DNA from: Polaribacter glomeratus
GTDB taxonomy: Bacteria; Bacteroidota; Bacteroidia; Flavobacteriales; Flavobacteriaceae
NCBI RefSeq assembly: GCF_002954665.1
Contig: NZ_MSCM01000001.1
Coordinates: 2,254,290-2,318,289 of the forward strand
DNA: 64,000 nt
Direction: 5' to 3'
Shown one piece after another: positions 35,493 to 44,804 of this stretch (its first letter is position 1; every line of letters begins with the position of its first letter). The notes under the pieces were generated by a model. That model was not told the DNA's origin. It searched no databases and saw only the letters and a list, made by a program, of their open reading frames with translations. Position numbers and translations under genes: made by a program.

Positions 35493-36430
35493 TATAATAG
35501 TATAATTTCTTTGTTTTTTTCTTTTAACTTCTGGTTTACTCCATGAATACCTTGCATTCCGCCAGTATGTATGGCTAAAATTTTGCTATCTTCTTGAAAA
35601 AAATCTTTTTGGATCAAATCTAAAACGCCAAACATCATTTTGCCTGTATAAATAGGATCTAACAAAATATCTGTATCTTTTTTAAAAGTGTTTATAAAAC
35701 TTATTAATTCATCTGTGTGTTTTGCATAACCACCGAAGTTGTAGTCTTTTTGCAAACTCCATTTATTCTTTTTAACCGTATATTTTCTTATTTCTTCGGA
35801 TAAAAAGTTTCCCTTTAAAGCAGGAAAACCAAGAATTTTATGGTGTTTTTTAGATCCATTTATCAATCCAGAAATTGTGCCACCTGTGCCAACTGAGCAA
35901 CAAATAAAATCGAAATACTTATCTTCAATTGTTAAAATTTCTTTGCACCCTTGAACACCAAAAATATTGGTTCCTCCTTCTGGAATTACATAAAAATCGC
36001 CCCATTTATTTTTCATTTTTTCAATAAAACCAAACGAAGATTTTTGTCTATATATTTCTCTAGAAACAAAATGAAATTTCATTCCGCTTTCGTGTGCCTT
36101 TCTTAAAGTAGCATTTTCTTCTAATGTTTTAGCAAGATTTAAACCCAACTCTTCGCCTCTAATAATGGCAAAAGTTTTAAATCCAGCCATTTCGCCTGCA
36201 ACTGCCGTTGCTACTATATGATTAGAAAAAGCACCACCAAAAGTAAGTAACGATTTCTTTTTAAGTTTTTTTGCTTCTTCTAAATTATATTTTAATTTTC
36301 TAAATTTATTACCAGATATATAAGGGTGAATTAAATCTTCTCTTTTTATAAAGAGTTCTACCTTTTTTTCTTCCAGAATTGGAAGAAAAATTTGTTGATT
36401 TTTAGTTTCTATTTGAGAATCGAAGTTCAT
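35492..36430 (-). CDS. ACC deaminase / D-cysteine desulfhydrase family PLP enzyme
   Basis: A 312-residue fold-type II PLP protein. The PLP lysine is Lys42 in SGNKFRKLKYN, TFGGAFSNH and SVGTGGTISG are the substrate and phosphate loops. Family members act on 1-aminocyclopropane-1-carboxylate, D-cysteine or related amino acids; which one cannot be decided here. D-cysteine desulfhydrase is more common in bacteria without plant contact. It is coupled to the GH73 gene. Confidence 0.85.
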   Translation of the reverse strand: MNFDSQIETKNQQIFLPILEEKKVELFIKREDLIHPYISGNKFRKLKYNLEEAKKLKKKSLLTFGGAFSNHIVATAVAGEMAGFKTFAIIRGEELGLNLAKTLEENATLRKAHESGMKFHFVSREIYRQKSSFGFIEKMKNKWGDFYVIPEGGTNIFGVQGCKEILTIEDKYFDFICCSVGTGGTISGLINGSKKHHKILGFPALKGNFLSEEIRKYTVKKNKWSLQKDYNFGGYAKHTDELISFINTFKKDTDILLDPIYTGKMMFGVLDLIQKDFFQEDSKILAIHTGGMQGIHGVNQKLKEKNKEIILL

Positions 36431-36564
36431 TTTGTGTTTTTCCTATATTACAGGAAACTAGGGTTTATTTATTAAAAATAATAATTATAAAATTAAAAAT
36501 ACATCTATTTTACAAACACTTAAAGGCAATATAAATTACTAACATTAAGTATTTATAACCAGTT

Positions 36565-38481
36565 TTAAGAAAACTCTGTTACTTCTGCTTCCACCTTTTC
36601 CCATTCTTCCATTAAACTATCAACTTTTGCTTTTTTAGCTTTGTATTTTTCAAAAAAGTTAGGTCTAGAAGAGACTTCGTTATAGTTTTTAGCCAACTCC
36701 AAATCGCTTTTTGTAATTTCTGATTCTAAATCTGCAATTTCTGTTTCAATTTTAGAAAGTCTGTTATTTAGTTTTTTTAACTCTTTTTCGTCTTCTTTAG
36801 AGAGCTGGTCTGCTTCAACTTTAGAACTCGATTTTTCTACTTTTATAACTGTTCTCTTTTCAGCTTCGCGTAAATTTTCAATTTTGTGCTGATCTAAGAA
36901 ATAATCGATATCACCTAAATACTCTTTTATAATTTTATCTTTAAAACCATATACAGTAGATGTTAGTCCTTGTAAGAAATCCCTATCATGAGAAACAATT
37001 ATTAAGGTTCCGTTAAATTGCTTTAAAGCTTCTTTTAAGACGTTTTTAGAGGCTATATCTAAGTGGTTTGTTGGCTCATCCATAATTAAAACATTAAATG
37101 GCTGCAACAATAATTTACACAAAGCAAGTCTATTTCTCTCTCCTCCAGAAAGTACTTTTGCTTTTTTATCTACCGCATCACCTCCAAATAAGAAAGATCC
37201 AAGCATATCTCTAACGCGCATTCTATTACCGTCGGTTGCTGCATCTTCCATGATTTCTAATACCGTTTTATCTGGTGGCAAATGTTCTGATTGATTCTGA
37301 GCAAAATAACCAACTTCTACATTATGACCGAGTTTTAAATGACCTTTAAACGGAATTTCGCCAACCATCATTTTGGCTAAGGTTGATTTTCCTTGTCCAT
37401 TTTGACCAACAAAAGCAATCTTACTATTTCTTTCTATTAGTAAATCTACGTTTTCTAAAACGTGTTTTTTACCATAGCTTTTAGATAATTTTTCTGCTTC
37501 AACAATAATTCTTCCTGGTTCTTTAGATATTGCAAAACGAATATTCATAGCTTGATTATCATCTTGATCCACTTCAATTAACTCAACTTTGTCAAGTTGT
37601 TTCATTAAAGATTGTGCCATCGATGCTTTACTCGCTTTTGCCTTAAACTTGTTAATTAAAAACTGTTTTTGCTTAATTTCTTTTTCTTGATTTTTCTGAG
37701 CCTGTAATTGTTTTTCTTTGATTTCTCCTCTTAATAATAAGAATTGAGAATAGGGCTTTTTATAATCATAAATCTGACCTAAAGAAATCTCAATAGTTCT
37801 GTTGGTTACATTATCTAAAAACATTTTATCATGAGAAACCAATACGATTGCTCCTGAGTATGATCTTAAAAAGTTCTCTAACCAAATAATAGACTCAATA
37901 TCTAAGTGATTCGTTGGCTCATCTAATAACAAAATATCATTATTTTGTAATAATAATTTTGCTAATTCGATACGCATTCTCCATCCACCAGAAAAAGTAT
38001 CCGTTAATTTATCAAAATCTTCTCTTTGAAAACCTAAACCTTGTAGTATTTTCTCTGTATCACCTTGGTAATTATAACCACCAAGTAACTCGTAACGCTC
38101 TGTATTATCTGTTAAATCATGAATTAATTGGCTATACTCTTCGCTTTCGTAATCTGTTCTTGTAACTAATTGCTCATTTATATCGTCGAGTAGTACCTCA
38201 ATCTCCTTAATTTCTACAAAGGCTTGATATGCTTCCTCTAAAATTGTTCGTCCCTCAACAAAATCGATGTCTTGTCTTAAAAAACCAATTCTTACATCTT
38301 TATCAAAAGCCATTGTTCCGCTACTTTCGATGTCTTTAGAAAGCACTTTTAAAAGCGTAGATTTCCCTGCTCCATTTTTACCTATTAAGCCTATTCTATC
38401 TCCTTTATTTAATTTAAAAGTGATGCCTGAAAATAATTCAGTTCCCATAAAAGAAACTGTTAAATTGTGTACGTTTAACAT
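36565..38481 (-). CDS. ABC-F family ATP-binding protein
   Basis: The 638-residue soluble protein carries two ABC cassettes: Walker A GKNGAGKST near 38 with signature FSGGWRMR, and GQNGQGKST near 360 with LSGGERNR, plus LLLDEPTNHLD and LIMDEPTNHLD Walker B motifs. The interdomain linker is lysine-rich, and a C-terminal coiled coil (about 555-635) resembles Uup. There are no membrane segments. ABC-F proteins act on the ribosome to rescue stalled or assembling complexes; Uup-type members also bind branched DNA. Confidence 0.93.
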   Translation of the reverse strand: MLNVHNLTVSFMGTELFSGITFKLNKGDRIGLIGKNGAGKSTLLKVLSKDIESSGTMAFDKDVRIGFLRQDIDFVEGRTILEEAYQAFVEIKEIEVLLDDINEQLVTRTDYESEEYSQLIHDLTDNTERYELLGGYNYQGDTEKILQGLGFQREDFDKLTDTFSGGWRMRIELAKLLLQNNDILLLDEPTNHLDIESIIWLENFLRSYSGAIVLVSHDKMFLDNVTNRTIEISLGQIYDYKKPYSQFLLLRGEIKEKQLQAQKNQEKEIKQKQFLINKFKAKASKASMAQSLMKQLDKVELIEVDQDDNQAMNIRFAISKEPGRIIVEAEKLSKSYGKKHVLENVDLLIERNSKIAFVGQNGQGKSTLAKMMVGEIPFKGHLKLGHNVEVGYFAQNQSEHLPPDKTVLEIMEDAATDGNRMRVRDMLGSFLFGGDAVDKKAKVLSGGERNRLALCKLLLQPFNVLIMDEPTNHLDIASKNVLKEALKQFNGTLIIVSHDRDFLQGLTSTVYGFKDKIIKEYLGDIDYFLDQHKIENLREAEKRTVIKVEKSSSKVEADQLSKEDEKELKKLNNRLSKIETEIADLESEITKSDLELAKNYNEVSSRPNFFEKYKAKKAKVDSLMEEWEKVEAEVTEFS

Positions 38482-38521
38482 TAAATAGTATAAATGTTAC
38501 TAAGTTAGATTGATAAAAATT

Positions 38522-38529
38522 TATCTTTG
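38522..38529 (+). promoter_or_regulatory. Promoter -7 box of the DUF983 gene
   Basis: TATCTTTG matches TAnnTTTG, 23 bases before the ATG. No convincing -33 element. Confidence 0.5.
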
Positions 38530-38552
38530 CAAAAGTATAAATTTTTAATTTT

Positions 38553-38930
38553 ATGATGTTTAAAAAAGGAACAAAATTATACAGCATTTCTAAAGGTAAA
38601 TGCCCAAAATGTCAAGAAGGCGCTTTTTTCAAGTATGGGTTCACTTTTAAGCCTTCAAAAGTTACTAAGATTTATGATAATTGCCCTAATTGTAGTTTAA
38701 AATATATGTTAGAGCCCTCGTTTTTTTATGGCGCTATGTATGTAAATTACGGAATTACAGTTGCCATATCTATTGTTGTTTTTATAATAACAAAGCTTGG
38801 TTTTGAGCTAAATTTATTACAGTCATTTTTTAGTGTCTTTGTAGTTTTAGTTCTTTTAGCTCCAATAAATTTAAGATTATCAAGAATTATTTGGATAAAC
38901 ATGTTTGTTTCTTTTGATGAAAAAAGTTAG
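38553..38930 (+). CDS. DUF983 membrane protein
   Basis: The 125-residue protein has two CxxC pairs (CPKC at about 17-20, CPNC at about 44-47), probably a zinc ribbon, followed by two membrane helices at about 66-86 and 88-108. This is the DUF983 layout. Function unknown. It is divergent from the ABC-F gene. Confidence 0.85.
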   Translation: MMFKKGTKLYSISKGKCPKCQEGAFFKYGFTFKPSKVTKIYDNCPNCSLKYMLEPSFFYGAMYVNYGITVAISIVVFIITKLGFELNLLQSFFSVFVVLVLLAPINLRLSRIIWINMFVSFDEKS

Positions 38931-38979
38931 ATGTTTCGTATTATTGCTTCTTGTTGATTAAAAAACTTACTACTAAAAG

Positions 38980-40020
38980 TTATTCAAATCGTTTAATATC
39001 AATTTCTACATCTAATTTTTCATTTTTTTCTAAATTATTAAAAAGTTGTTTCGCAACAGTTGGTGCAATCATAACACCGCGTGTTCCTAACCCATTTAAA
39101 ATTGCTAACTTATTGTATGCTGGATGCATACCAACTAAAGGTCTTCTATCTCTAACGGTAGGTCTTATTCCTGCAGTTTGCTCTACAATTTTATAAGGAA
39201 CAGTAATTACTTTTTCTAGTTTTTCTACCAACTCGGTTTTTCCTTCTTCGGATGGATTAGAAGTTTTATCACTCCAATTAAAAGTTGCGCCTACTTTGTA
39301 CAAATGATTACCTAAAGGAAGCACAAATAAAGTAGATTTTATTAAAAAGTCAATATCTAAATCTGGAGCATGAATTATAATTAACTCACCTTTTACTTCA
39401 TTTAAAGGCAAATAATTGAAAAATAAATTTTTCATCATTCCAAAACCTTCGCAAAAAACAATTCTGTTTGTAATAAATTCCTTGTATTCTAGATGATGTT
39501 CTCTAAACTTTATTTGCTGATGTTCAAACTTTTTAAACTGTATTTTATTTGCAGTTTTTAAATACTCTCTGTAAAGTTCTACAAGTTTTTTTGTATCAAT
39601 TCTACCTGCTTCATTTACGTTTCCAAAACCAAAATCAGCAAGAATACCTTTTCTTTTTTGATTGTCTATTTTAGGATCTAAATACGCAGATAACAAAGGC
39701 TTGTCTGTAGCTTCAAACCAGTTATTTTGATCTTCAATCGATTTAAAAACTTTTTTTATTAAAAATTTTTCATCAAACGTTGTATTAAATTTTTTCTCTA
39801 ATTTCTGATAAAAAGGAAGTGCAACTTCTAATTGTTCTTTTGCATTCCAAACTGGCGTAAATCGTTTTAAAATTACAGGATTGTAAACGCCACCAGCCAC
39901 TAAAGAAGAGGTTTGAGAATCATCTTCAAAAACTACAAACGTTTTATTTGCAGCTACTAATTCTTCTGCAAATGCTAAACCTGCTAATCCCAAACCAACA
40001 ATAATGTAATCTACTTTCAT
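38980..40020 (-). CDS. FAD-dependent oxidoreductase (DAO family)
   Basis: The 346-residue flavoprotein has an N-terminal dinucleotide motif (VGLGLAGLAFAEE), AGGVYNPV, and the C-terminal GIRPTVRDRRPLVG followed by GLGTRGV of D-amino-acid-oxidase-like proteins such as glycine oxidase or MnmC-type oxidases. No methyltransferase domain is attached. Substrate not predictable. The candidate -7 box is at 40025, implying an almost leaderless transcript. Confidence 0.85.
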   Translation of the reverse strand: MKVDYIIVGLGLAGLAFAEELVAANKTFVVFEDDSQTSSLVAGGVYNPVILKRFTPVWNAKEQLEVALPFYQKLEKKFNTTFDEKFLIKKVFKSIEDQNNWFEATDKPLLSAYLDPKIDNQKRKGILADFGFGNVNEAGRIDTKKLVELYREYLKTANKIQFKKFEHQQIKFREHHLEYKEFITNRIVFCEGFGMMKNLFFNYLPLNEVKGELIIIHAPDLDIDFLIKSTLFVLPLGNHLYKVGATFNWSDKTSNPSEEGKTELVEKLEKVITVPYKIVEQTAGIRPTVRDRRPLVGMHPAYNKLAILNGLGTRGVMIAPTVAKQLFNNLEKNEKLDVEIDIKRFE

Positions 40021-40024
40021 GCAA

Positions 40025-40032
40025 CAAAAATA
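40025..40032 (-). promoter_or_regulatory. Possible -7 box of the FAD oxidoreductase gene
   Basis: TATTTTTG on the minus strand matches TAnnTTTG and lies 5 bases before the ATG at 40020. If used, transcription would start at or very near the initiation codon. Confidence 0.35.
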
Positions 40033-40088
40033 CTTAAGTTTTAATTAAAATTATCGATTTTATGTGAACTAACAAATTATTTTAGCCC

Positions 40089-40150
40089 TGATTGAACGGT
40101 CTGTTTGAGCTCTCACGCTTTTTCTGCGTGAAGCGAGTAGTGAAAGCAGG
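40089..40150. repeat. Interspersed repeat: hairpin followed by AGCGAGTAGTGAAA (copy 2)
   Basis: The stretch contains CTGATTGAACGG, a CACGC/GCGTG hairpin (40114-40130) and AGCGAGTAGTGAAA (40132-40145), shared with 31108-31121. Such intergenic repeats are widespread in flavobacteria. Confidence 0.6.
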
Positions 40151-40164
40151 AAATAGCTTCAAAT

Positions 40165-40192
40165 AAAAAAAACGTCTACTTTCGTAAACGTT
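40165..40192 (-). terminator. Terminator of the gldKLMN operon
   Basis: On the minus strand AACGTTTAC pairs with GTAGACGTT (one T-G pair) around GAAA, followed by a run of T, 24 bases after the gldN stop. Confidence 0.88.
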
Positions 40193-40216
40193 TCTGTTAT
40201 AATTTTTTATTATAAA

Positions 40217-41071
40217 CTAATAATTCCACATATCAATTTCTTTATTTCTAATATCTTCTTTAATCTTATCTGCCTCTAAAAGTTGGAATAAAGAATTACC
40301 ACGAACATAATCTGAAATGGCTCTATTGCCATAAATATTTTCTTCTCTTACAATTACCGAACTAAATCTTCTAGCGTTTAACAAGTGATCGTATGAAATT
40401 GGATGTGATGCATTGTCTGGATTAAAAACTTTTGAATCGTGCAAAGTTTGTCTTGCTGTAGGAAAGAAAATCCAAAATAACTCGTATAAAGTTTCGTCTT
40501 CGATACCTTCTGCACCTATAGTTTGTACATCTTTACCCATCGGTGCCATTGCCAATAATCTGTATTTCATTTCCCCTTGACGCTTGTCAAAATACCACAT
40601 TCCTTTTAACATATACCCTCCAATATCTTGCGATTGAACTCTATACGTATCTTCGTAACCATTCTGTTTACGAACGTTTACCAAGCGAGAATTAATTTCT
40701 TCTTGTGTCATTTTTGAAGTAAAATAAGAGTCTGAATATGCTTCTTTAATTTCACCTTCTCTAATTCCTCTTATTAAAGTATCAAATAAAGACCTTCTAG
40801 CTGAAGCTGTATTTGTTGTATCGATAGGAAAATAATACGGTAAATTAATTTTCTGATTTAAATCTACAAACTCCCAAACCACTTTAGACCACATAACATC
40901 TCTGTCATCTACATAACCGTAAGGAATTGGACCATCATTATCTGCTAATAATTGCTCTGCACTTTCTACACCAATTTGATTAACCGATTTTGCATTTAGC
41001 AAATTAACTTGTGCATTTAAAAATCCAGATGTTAAAAAAGCGAAAAATAATATTAAAAAATTTCTATTCAT
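40217..41071 (-). CDS. gldN: Gliding motility / type IX secretion protein GldN
   Basis: The 284-residue periplasmic protein has a signal peptide (cleavage after LNAQ, residue 21). It contains the GldN segments RDVMWSKVVWE, DLNQKINLPYYFP and the C-terminal domain with RRFSSVIVREENIYGNR. With GldK it builds the ring of the type IX secretion machine on the periplasmic side of the outer membrane. It is the last gene of the gldK-L-M-N operon, 16 bases after gldM, and a strong terminator follows. Confidence 0.96.
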   Translation of the reverse strand: MNRNFLILFFAFLTSGFLNAQVNLLNAKSVNQIGVESAEQLLADNDGPIPYGYVDDRDVMWSKVVWEFVDLNQKINLPYYFPIDTTNTASARRSLFDTLIRGIREGEIKEAYSDSYFTSKMTQEEINSRLVNVRKQNGYEDTYRVQSQDIGGYMLKGMWYFDKRQGEMKYRLLAMAPMGKDVQTIGAEGIEDETLYELFWIFFPTARQTLHDSKVFNPDNASHPISYDHLLNARRFSSVIVREENIYGNRAISDYVRGNSLFQLLEADKIKEDIRNKEIDMWNY

Positions 41072-41087
41072 AATCTAATTTTTTATG

Positions 41088-42614
41088 CTAATTAGTTAAC
41101 TCTATACTTACTGGTAAAACTTGTTTAAGATTGTAACCGTTTGCAGTTGCTTTAATATCATATATATTAATAATATCGCCTCTTTGTGCTTTGTCTAAAA
41201 CTTTTTTAGCTGCAGCACTTAAAGTTGAACCGTCTACAATAATTGTTAATTCTCCAGGAACTTTAATTTTAAAGCCTTGTACTGTAATATTTAAATCGAA
41301 CTCAAAATCTGGCAAACCTGCAGAAATTGGTGAATTCGCTAAACCAGATTTTGGCATTCTTACGATTCCGTATTGTTCACGAACAGAACCCATTGCTGCT
41401 GGTATATCTTTAATTCTAAAAATTGCTTTAGAGTTTACAGTTGTGCCGCTACTTAAAGTTGCGCTTACATTAATTGTAGCGATACCTCCATCGCCTGGCT
41501 TAATACTATATTTACCATTACTGCCAGATAAATTACCACCAGAAGCAGAAACTTTTAAGTTATTATCACTTACGCCGGGTAATGAAACAGAAATAGGATT
41601 GTCTAAACCTCTATATACTACATTCATTTTATCCGCAGAAACTACAGCATTTCCTGGTTCTGGAATTACAGAATATGAACTTTCAAAAGGAACATCAACT
41701 GGTTTACCATCTTGCGTAAATGTTATTTTCCCTTTAATATCATGATTACCTACATTTCCTGCTGGCATATCTATAATTACTTGACCAGATTCTATGTTCT
41801 TATAACTTTGGCCATTTAAGATTACATTATCCGGAACCATTGTAGCGTCATAACGTCCTAAAACTATTCTACCAGTAACTTTTTCACCAGCAAAATATGC
41901 GTTTTTATCAAGTGCTACAATACCTTTGTAATTGGTTAATGATAAAGATTCTTCTAGCTTACCACCTAACAAAGCAGAAACAATATCGCTTTCTGAATTT
42001 TTAATATCAGCTTGCATCTGCGTTAAGTTTGTAATTGAAGCTATTAAAGGAAAGCCTTCATATCTGTATTTTAACCAAGGAATAACATCACCGTCTTTAT
42101 CAGTTACATCATTTGTATTAAACCTATTATTTATAACAGATTCAAACTTATTGCCTGCGCCTAACTCTTTATTTACATTAGTTCGATACCCATTAACTTT
42201 ATCTAAAAACACTTGTCCTTCTTGAGTAAAGTTATCACCTTTAAAGAAGTAAGTATCTAAAAAGTCGGTTTTATCCATCGACTCGTACGCTTTTTTATCT
42301 TCTAAATCAGCAGTCATCTGAGACTTTAATTCTTCTAAATATGCATAGAATTCTAAAGAATATTTTTTAATCTGTAACGCTTGTTTATTTAACTTATCAA
42401 ATTTTGCAGCTTGCTCTGAAGCTTTTGTTGCTAAATTTGCATATGCTTGATTATTTTTTTCAGTAGTAGAAACATTGTTAGTTTCTAATTTTTCATTCAT
42501 AAAACCAAAAGCAGATAAAACCTCTTTACTCATGTTCATTGCTAACATAGCAATGAATACAAGATACATTAAGTTAATCATCTTTTGTCTTGCAGACATT
42601 TTTCCTCCAGCCAT
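41088..42614 (-). CDS. gldM: Gliding motility / type IX secretion protein GldM
   Basis: The 508-residue inner-membrane protein starts MAGGKMSARQKMINLMYLVFIAMLAMN, giving one membrane helix close to the N-terminus and a long periplasmic part. A helical domain (about 40-220) precedes beta domains (from about 225), as known for GldM. GldL and GldM form the proton-powered rotary motor that drives type IX secretion and gliding. It lies between gldL and gldN with short spacings. Confidence 0.97.
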   Translation of the reverse strand: MAGGKMSARQKMINLMYLVFIAMLAMNMSKEVLSAFGFMNEKLETNNVSTTEKNNQAYANLATKASEQAAKFDKLNKQALQIKKYSLEFYAYLEELKSQMTADLEDKKAYESMDKTDFLDTYFFKGDNFTQEGQVFLDKVNGYRTNVNKELGAGNKFESVINNRFNTNDVTDKDGDVIPWLKYRYEGFPLIASITNLTQMQADIKNSESDIVSALLGGKLEESLSLTNYKGIVALDKNAYFAGEKVTGRIVLGRYDATMVPDNVILNGQSYKNIESGQVIIDMPAGNVGNHDIKGKITFTQDGKPVDVPFESSYSVIPEPGNAVVSADKMNVVYRGLDNPISVSLPGVSDNNLKVSASGGNLSGSNGKYSIKPGDGGIATINVSATLSSGTTVNSKAIFRIKDIPAAMGSVREQYGIVRMPKSGLANSPISAGLPDFEFDLNITVQGFKIKVPGELTIIVDGSTLSAAAKKVLDKAQRGDIINIYDIKATANGYNLKQVLPVSIELTN

Positions 42615-42659
42615 TCTTAATTAGTTTTTTTTTAAAAGTTATGTTTATTAGTGAACTAA

Positions 42660-43295
42660 TTATTTACTTGACATTGCAGAAAGCATATTACCATAAACTC
42701 CGTTTAAAGAAGATAAGTTATTTGCTAAAGATTCCATTTGTACCTTTAATCTTTCTGTATTTTGCACAATAGCGCTATTTAACTCAGTTTGTTTGCTGGT
42801 GTTTTCTACTTGTACTTTATACAAACCGTTTAAAGATTCCATTTGAACAGCTGCTAAAGAAACTTGTTCATTGTATTTATTGGTTGATGAAATAGATTCT
42901 GATGCAGCAGACAATCCTTCTGCAGCTCCTTGAAAGTTTTTCATACTTGTACCTAGGCTTTCCATTAAAGAGGAGTCTATTTTAGCTTCTTGTAATAGCG
43001 CATCTAATTTTTGAGATAATAATCCATCTGCACCAATTTTAGCTTCTGATGAAAATCCATCTTCGCTTAACTCTGGATAAACTTTATTCCAATCAAATTC
43101 ATCTTCCGGAGTATCAAATGCCGAAATAGCAAAAATAAATGCTTCTACTAATAAACCAATTGTTAACATTAATCCTCCTGTAAGCGGACCTATTGTAATG
43201 TGTTGAATTTTAAATAACGCTCCAACAATTACTACTGCTGCTCCCATTCCGTAGAAGAAATTCATTGTTTTTTTGTATGTTCTTGACTGTGCCAT
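42660..43295 (-). CDS. gldL: Gliding motility / type IX secretion motor protein GldL
   Basis: The 211-residue protein has two membrane helices near the N-terminus (about 10-30 and 36-58, MGAAVVIVGALFKIQH and a glycine-rich second helix), then a cytosolic helical region. The second helix carries the conserved glutamate (LLVEAFIFA) thought to take part in proton flow. It forms the stator-like motor with GldM. It starts 42 bases after gldK. Confidence 0.97.
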   Translation of the reverse strand: MAQSRTYKKTMNFFYGMGAAVVIVGALFKIQHITIGPLTGGLMLTIGLLVEAFIFAISAFDTPEDEFDWNKVYPELSEDGFSSEAKIGADGLLSQKLDALLQEAKIDSSLMESLGTSMKNFQGAAEGLSAASESISSTNKYNEQVSLAAVQMESLNGLYKVQVENTSKQTELNSAIVQNTERLKVQMESLANNLSSLNGVYGNMLSAMSSK

Positions 43296-43337
43296 TTTTT
43301 TTTAAAATTTTTTGTTTTTTGTTGTTTTGTTATTTTG

Positions 43338-44699
43338 TTATTTTTTGTTTGTTGTTCCAATGTAATTTTGAACGGTTCTAAAACCGATATAACTTCTTGC
43401 TGTATCTGCATATTCATAATCTCTAGAAGCTACTTCTAAATAATATGCAACATCTTTCCAAGAACCTCCTCTAATAATTTTTCTTTTGTTTTTTCTATCC
43501 TCAACGTTAGGATTCATAGTAGAAGCCATGTAATAAGAAGATAAATTGTATGCTGTGTTTGTCCATTCAGAAACGTTACCAGCCATATTGTAAAGTCCGT
43601 AATCATTTGCATTAAATGATTTAGCTTCCATTGTATATAGAGCGCCGTCTACTGCATAATTTCCTCTTACAGGCTTAAAGTTTGCTAAGAAACATCCTCT
43701 ATCACTTGTAGTACTTCCTGTTCCCCAAGGATAGGTTGCAAAATCCAAACCACCTCTTGCTGCATATTCCCATTCTGCCTCTGTAGGCAATCTAAAATCT
43801 GGAACTTGTGTTGCATTTTTCTTTCCTAATAAATAAATATTTTTCTTTTTTGTTCTCCAGTTACAAAAAGCATTTGCTTGCCCCCAAGTAACACCTACTA
43901 CCGGATAGTCTCCATAAGATTGATGATAAAAATAATCTTGATGCATAGGATCGTTGTAAGAATAATTAAAATCTTTAACCCAAACAGTAGTATCTGGATA
44001 CACATTTAAAACTTCTGTTTGTACAAAATCTTTTCTATTACCACCTTTTCTTGCTGCATTATCTCTATCAAACCAAGTATATTTATATTTTAGATATTTA
44101 GTATTAAAAGTTCTAACACCATCTATGGCGTTGTCTCTGCTAATAAATAAAGTATCCATAACTTCTACATAATCCACGTCTGGAAAATCTGCTGTTTTCC
44201 AAATAATTTCTTCAGACCAATCTAATGGCTGAATAGTATCAAAACTATAATAATTATCATACATGTATTTCTCGTATGGTGTGGCATTTGCCAGCGTATC
44301 CTTAAATTTATAATTTTGAATTCCGCCAGAAGGCAATTGTCCGTTTGGCCCAGGGGTTGCTCCTAAACCTGCAAATTCTGCTTGGTAAGCTAATTTTGTT
44401 CTAACAATAGAATCTCTAACCCAAAAAACGAATTCTTTATATTCATTATTTGTAATTTCTGTTTCATCCATAAAATAAGGACTAACAGTAACCGTTTTTG
44501 TAGGCGTATTTAAAGTACCTACAATGTCTTCATCCTGTTTACCCATTGTAAAAGAACCACCCGGAATTAAAGCCATTCCGTAAGGTTTTTCTGAGAACCA
44601 TTTTTTATTAGCTTTTACACCTACCAATTCTCCTCTATCATTAGAACCACAACTGTAAAAAACGGCTATTAAAAGTGCAAATATTGCTGCTTTATTCAT
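43338..44699 (-). CDS. gldK: Gliding motility / type IX secretion lipoprotein GldK
   Basis: The 453-residue lipoprotein (lipobox YSC, Cys17) has a SUMF1/FGE-like fold: MALIPGGSFTMG near 41-52, YFMDETEITNNEYKEFV, RLPTEAEWEYAARGG and the closing IIRGGSWKD...RSYIGFR. GldK forms, with GldN, the large ring under the outer membrane of the type IX secretion system. It is first in the operon, with its own promoter at 44729-44759, and the arginase-like gene and topA lie upstream. Confidence 0.97.
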   Translation of the reverse strand: MNKAAIFALLIAVFYSCGSNDRGELVGVKANKKWFSEKPYGMALIPGGSFTMGKQDEDIVGTLNTPTKTVTVSPYFMDETEITNNEYKEFVFWVRDSIVRTKLAYQAEFAGLGATPGPNGQLPSGGIQNYKFKDTLANATPYEKYMYDNYYSFDTIQPLDWSEEIIWKTADFPDVDYVEVMDTLFISRDNAIDGVRTFNTKYLKYKYTWFDRDNAARKGGNRKDFVQTEVLNVYPDTTVWVKDFNYSYNDPMHQDYFYHQSYGDYPVVGVTWGQANAFCNWRTKKKNIYLLGKKNATQVPDFRLPTEAEWEYAARGGLDFATYPWGTGSTTSDRGCFLANFKPVRGNYAVDGALYTMEAKSFNANDYGLYNMAGNVSEWTNTAYNLSSYYMASTMNPNVEDRKNKRKIIRGGSWKDVAYYLEVASRDYEYADTARSYIGFRTVQNYIGTTNKK

Positions 44700-44728
44700 A
44701 TTTTATTTTTGTCTTTACTAAAAGTTCG

Positions 44729-44759
44729 TAAACCTATTATTTTTTTTGCTAAAAAACAA
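44729..44759 (-). promoter_or_regulatory. Promoter of the gldKLMN operon
   Basis: On the minus strand TAGGTTTA (44729-44736) matches seven of eight positions in effect of TAnnTTTG, and TTG at 44757-44759 lies 20 bp upstream. The gldK ATG follows after 29 bases. Confidence 0.55.
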
Positions 44760-44804
44760 TCTTGAAGTTGATTTTAACGTACTATTTTTTTACTATTTAT
44801 TTTA

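Noticed and set aside
41191..41745. 184-codon plus-strand frame within gldM
   Set aside because: It is entirely antisense to gldM, a well-recognised gene. Proline- and leucine-rich composition is what the opposite strand of GldM would give.
43338..44699. GldK considered as the formylglycine-generating enzyme for the sulfatase at 20214
   Set aside because: The SUMF1-like fold is shared, but the lipobox, gldKLMN context and sequence identify a type IX secretion component.
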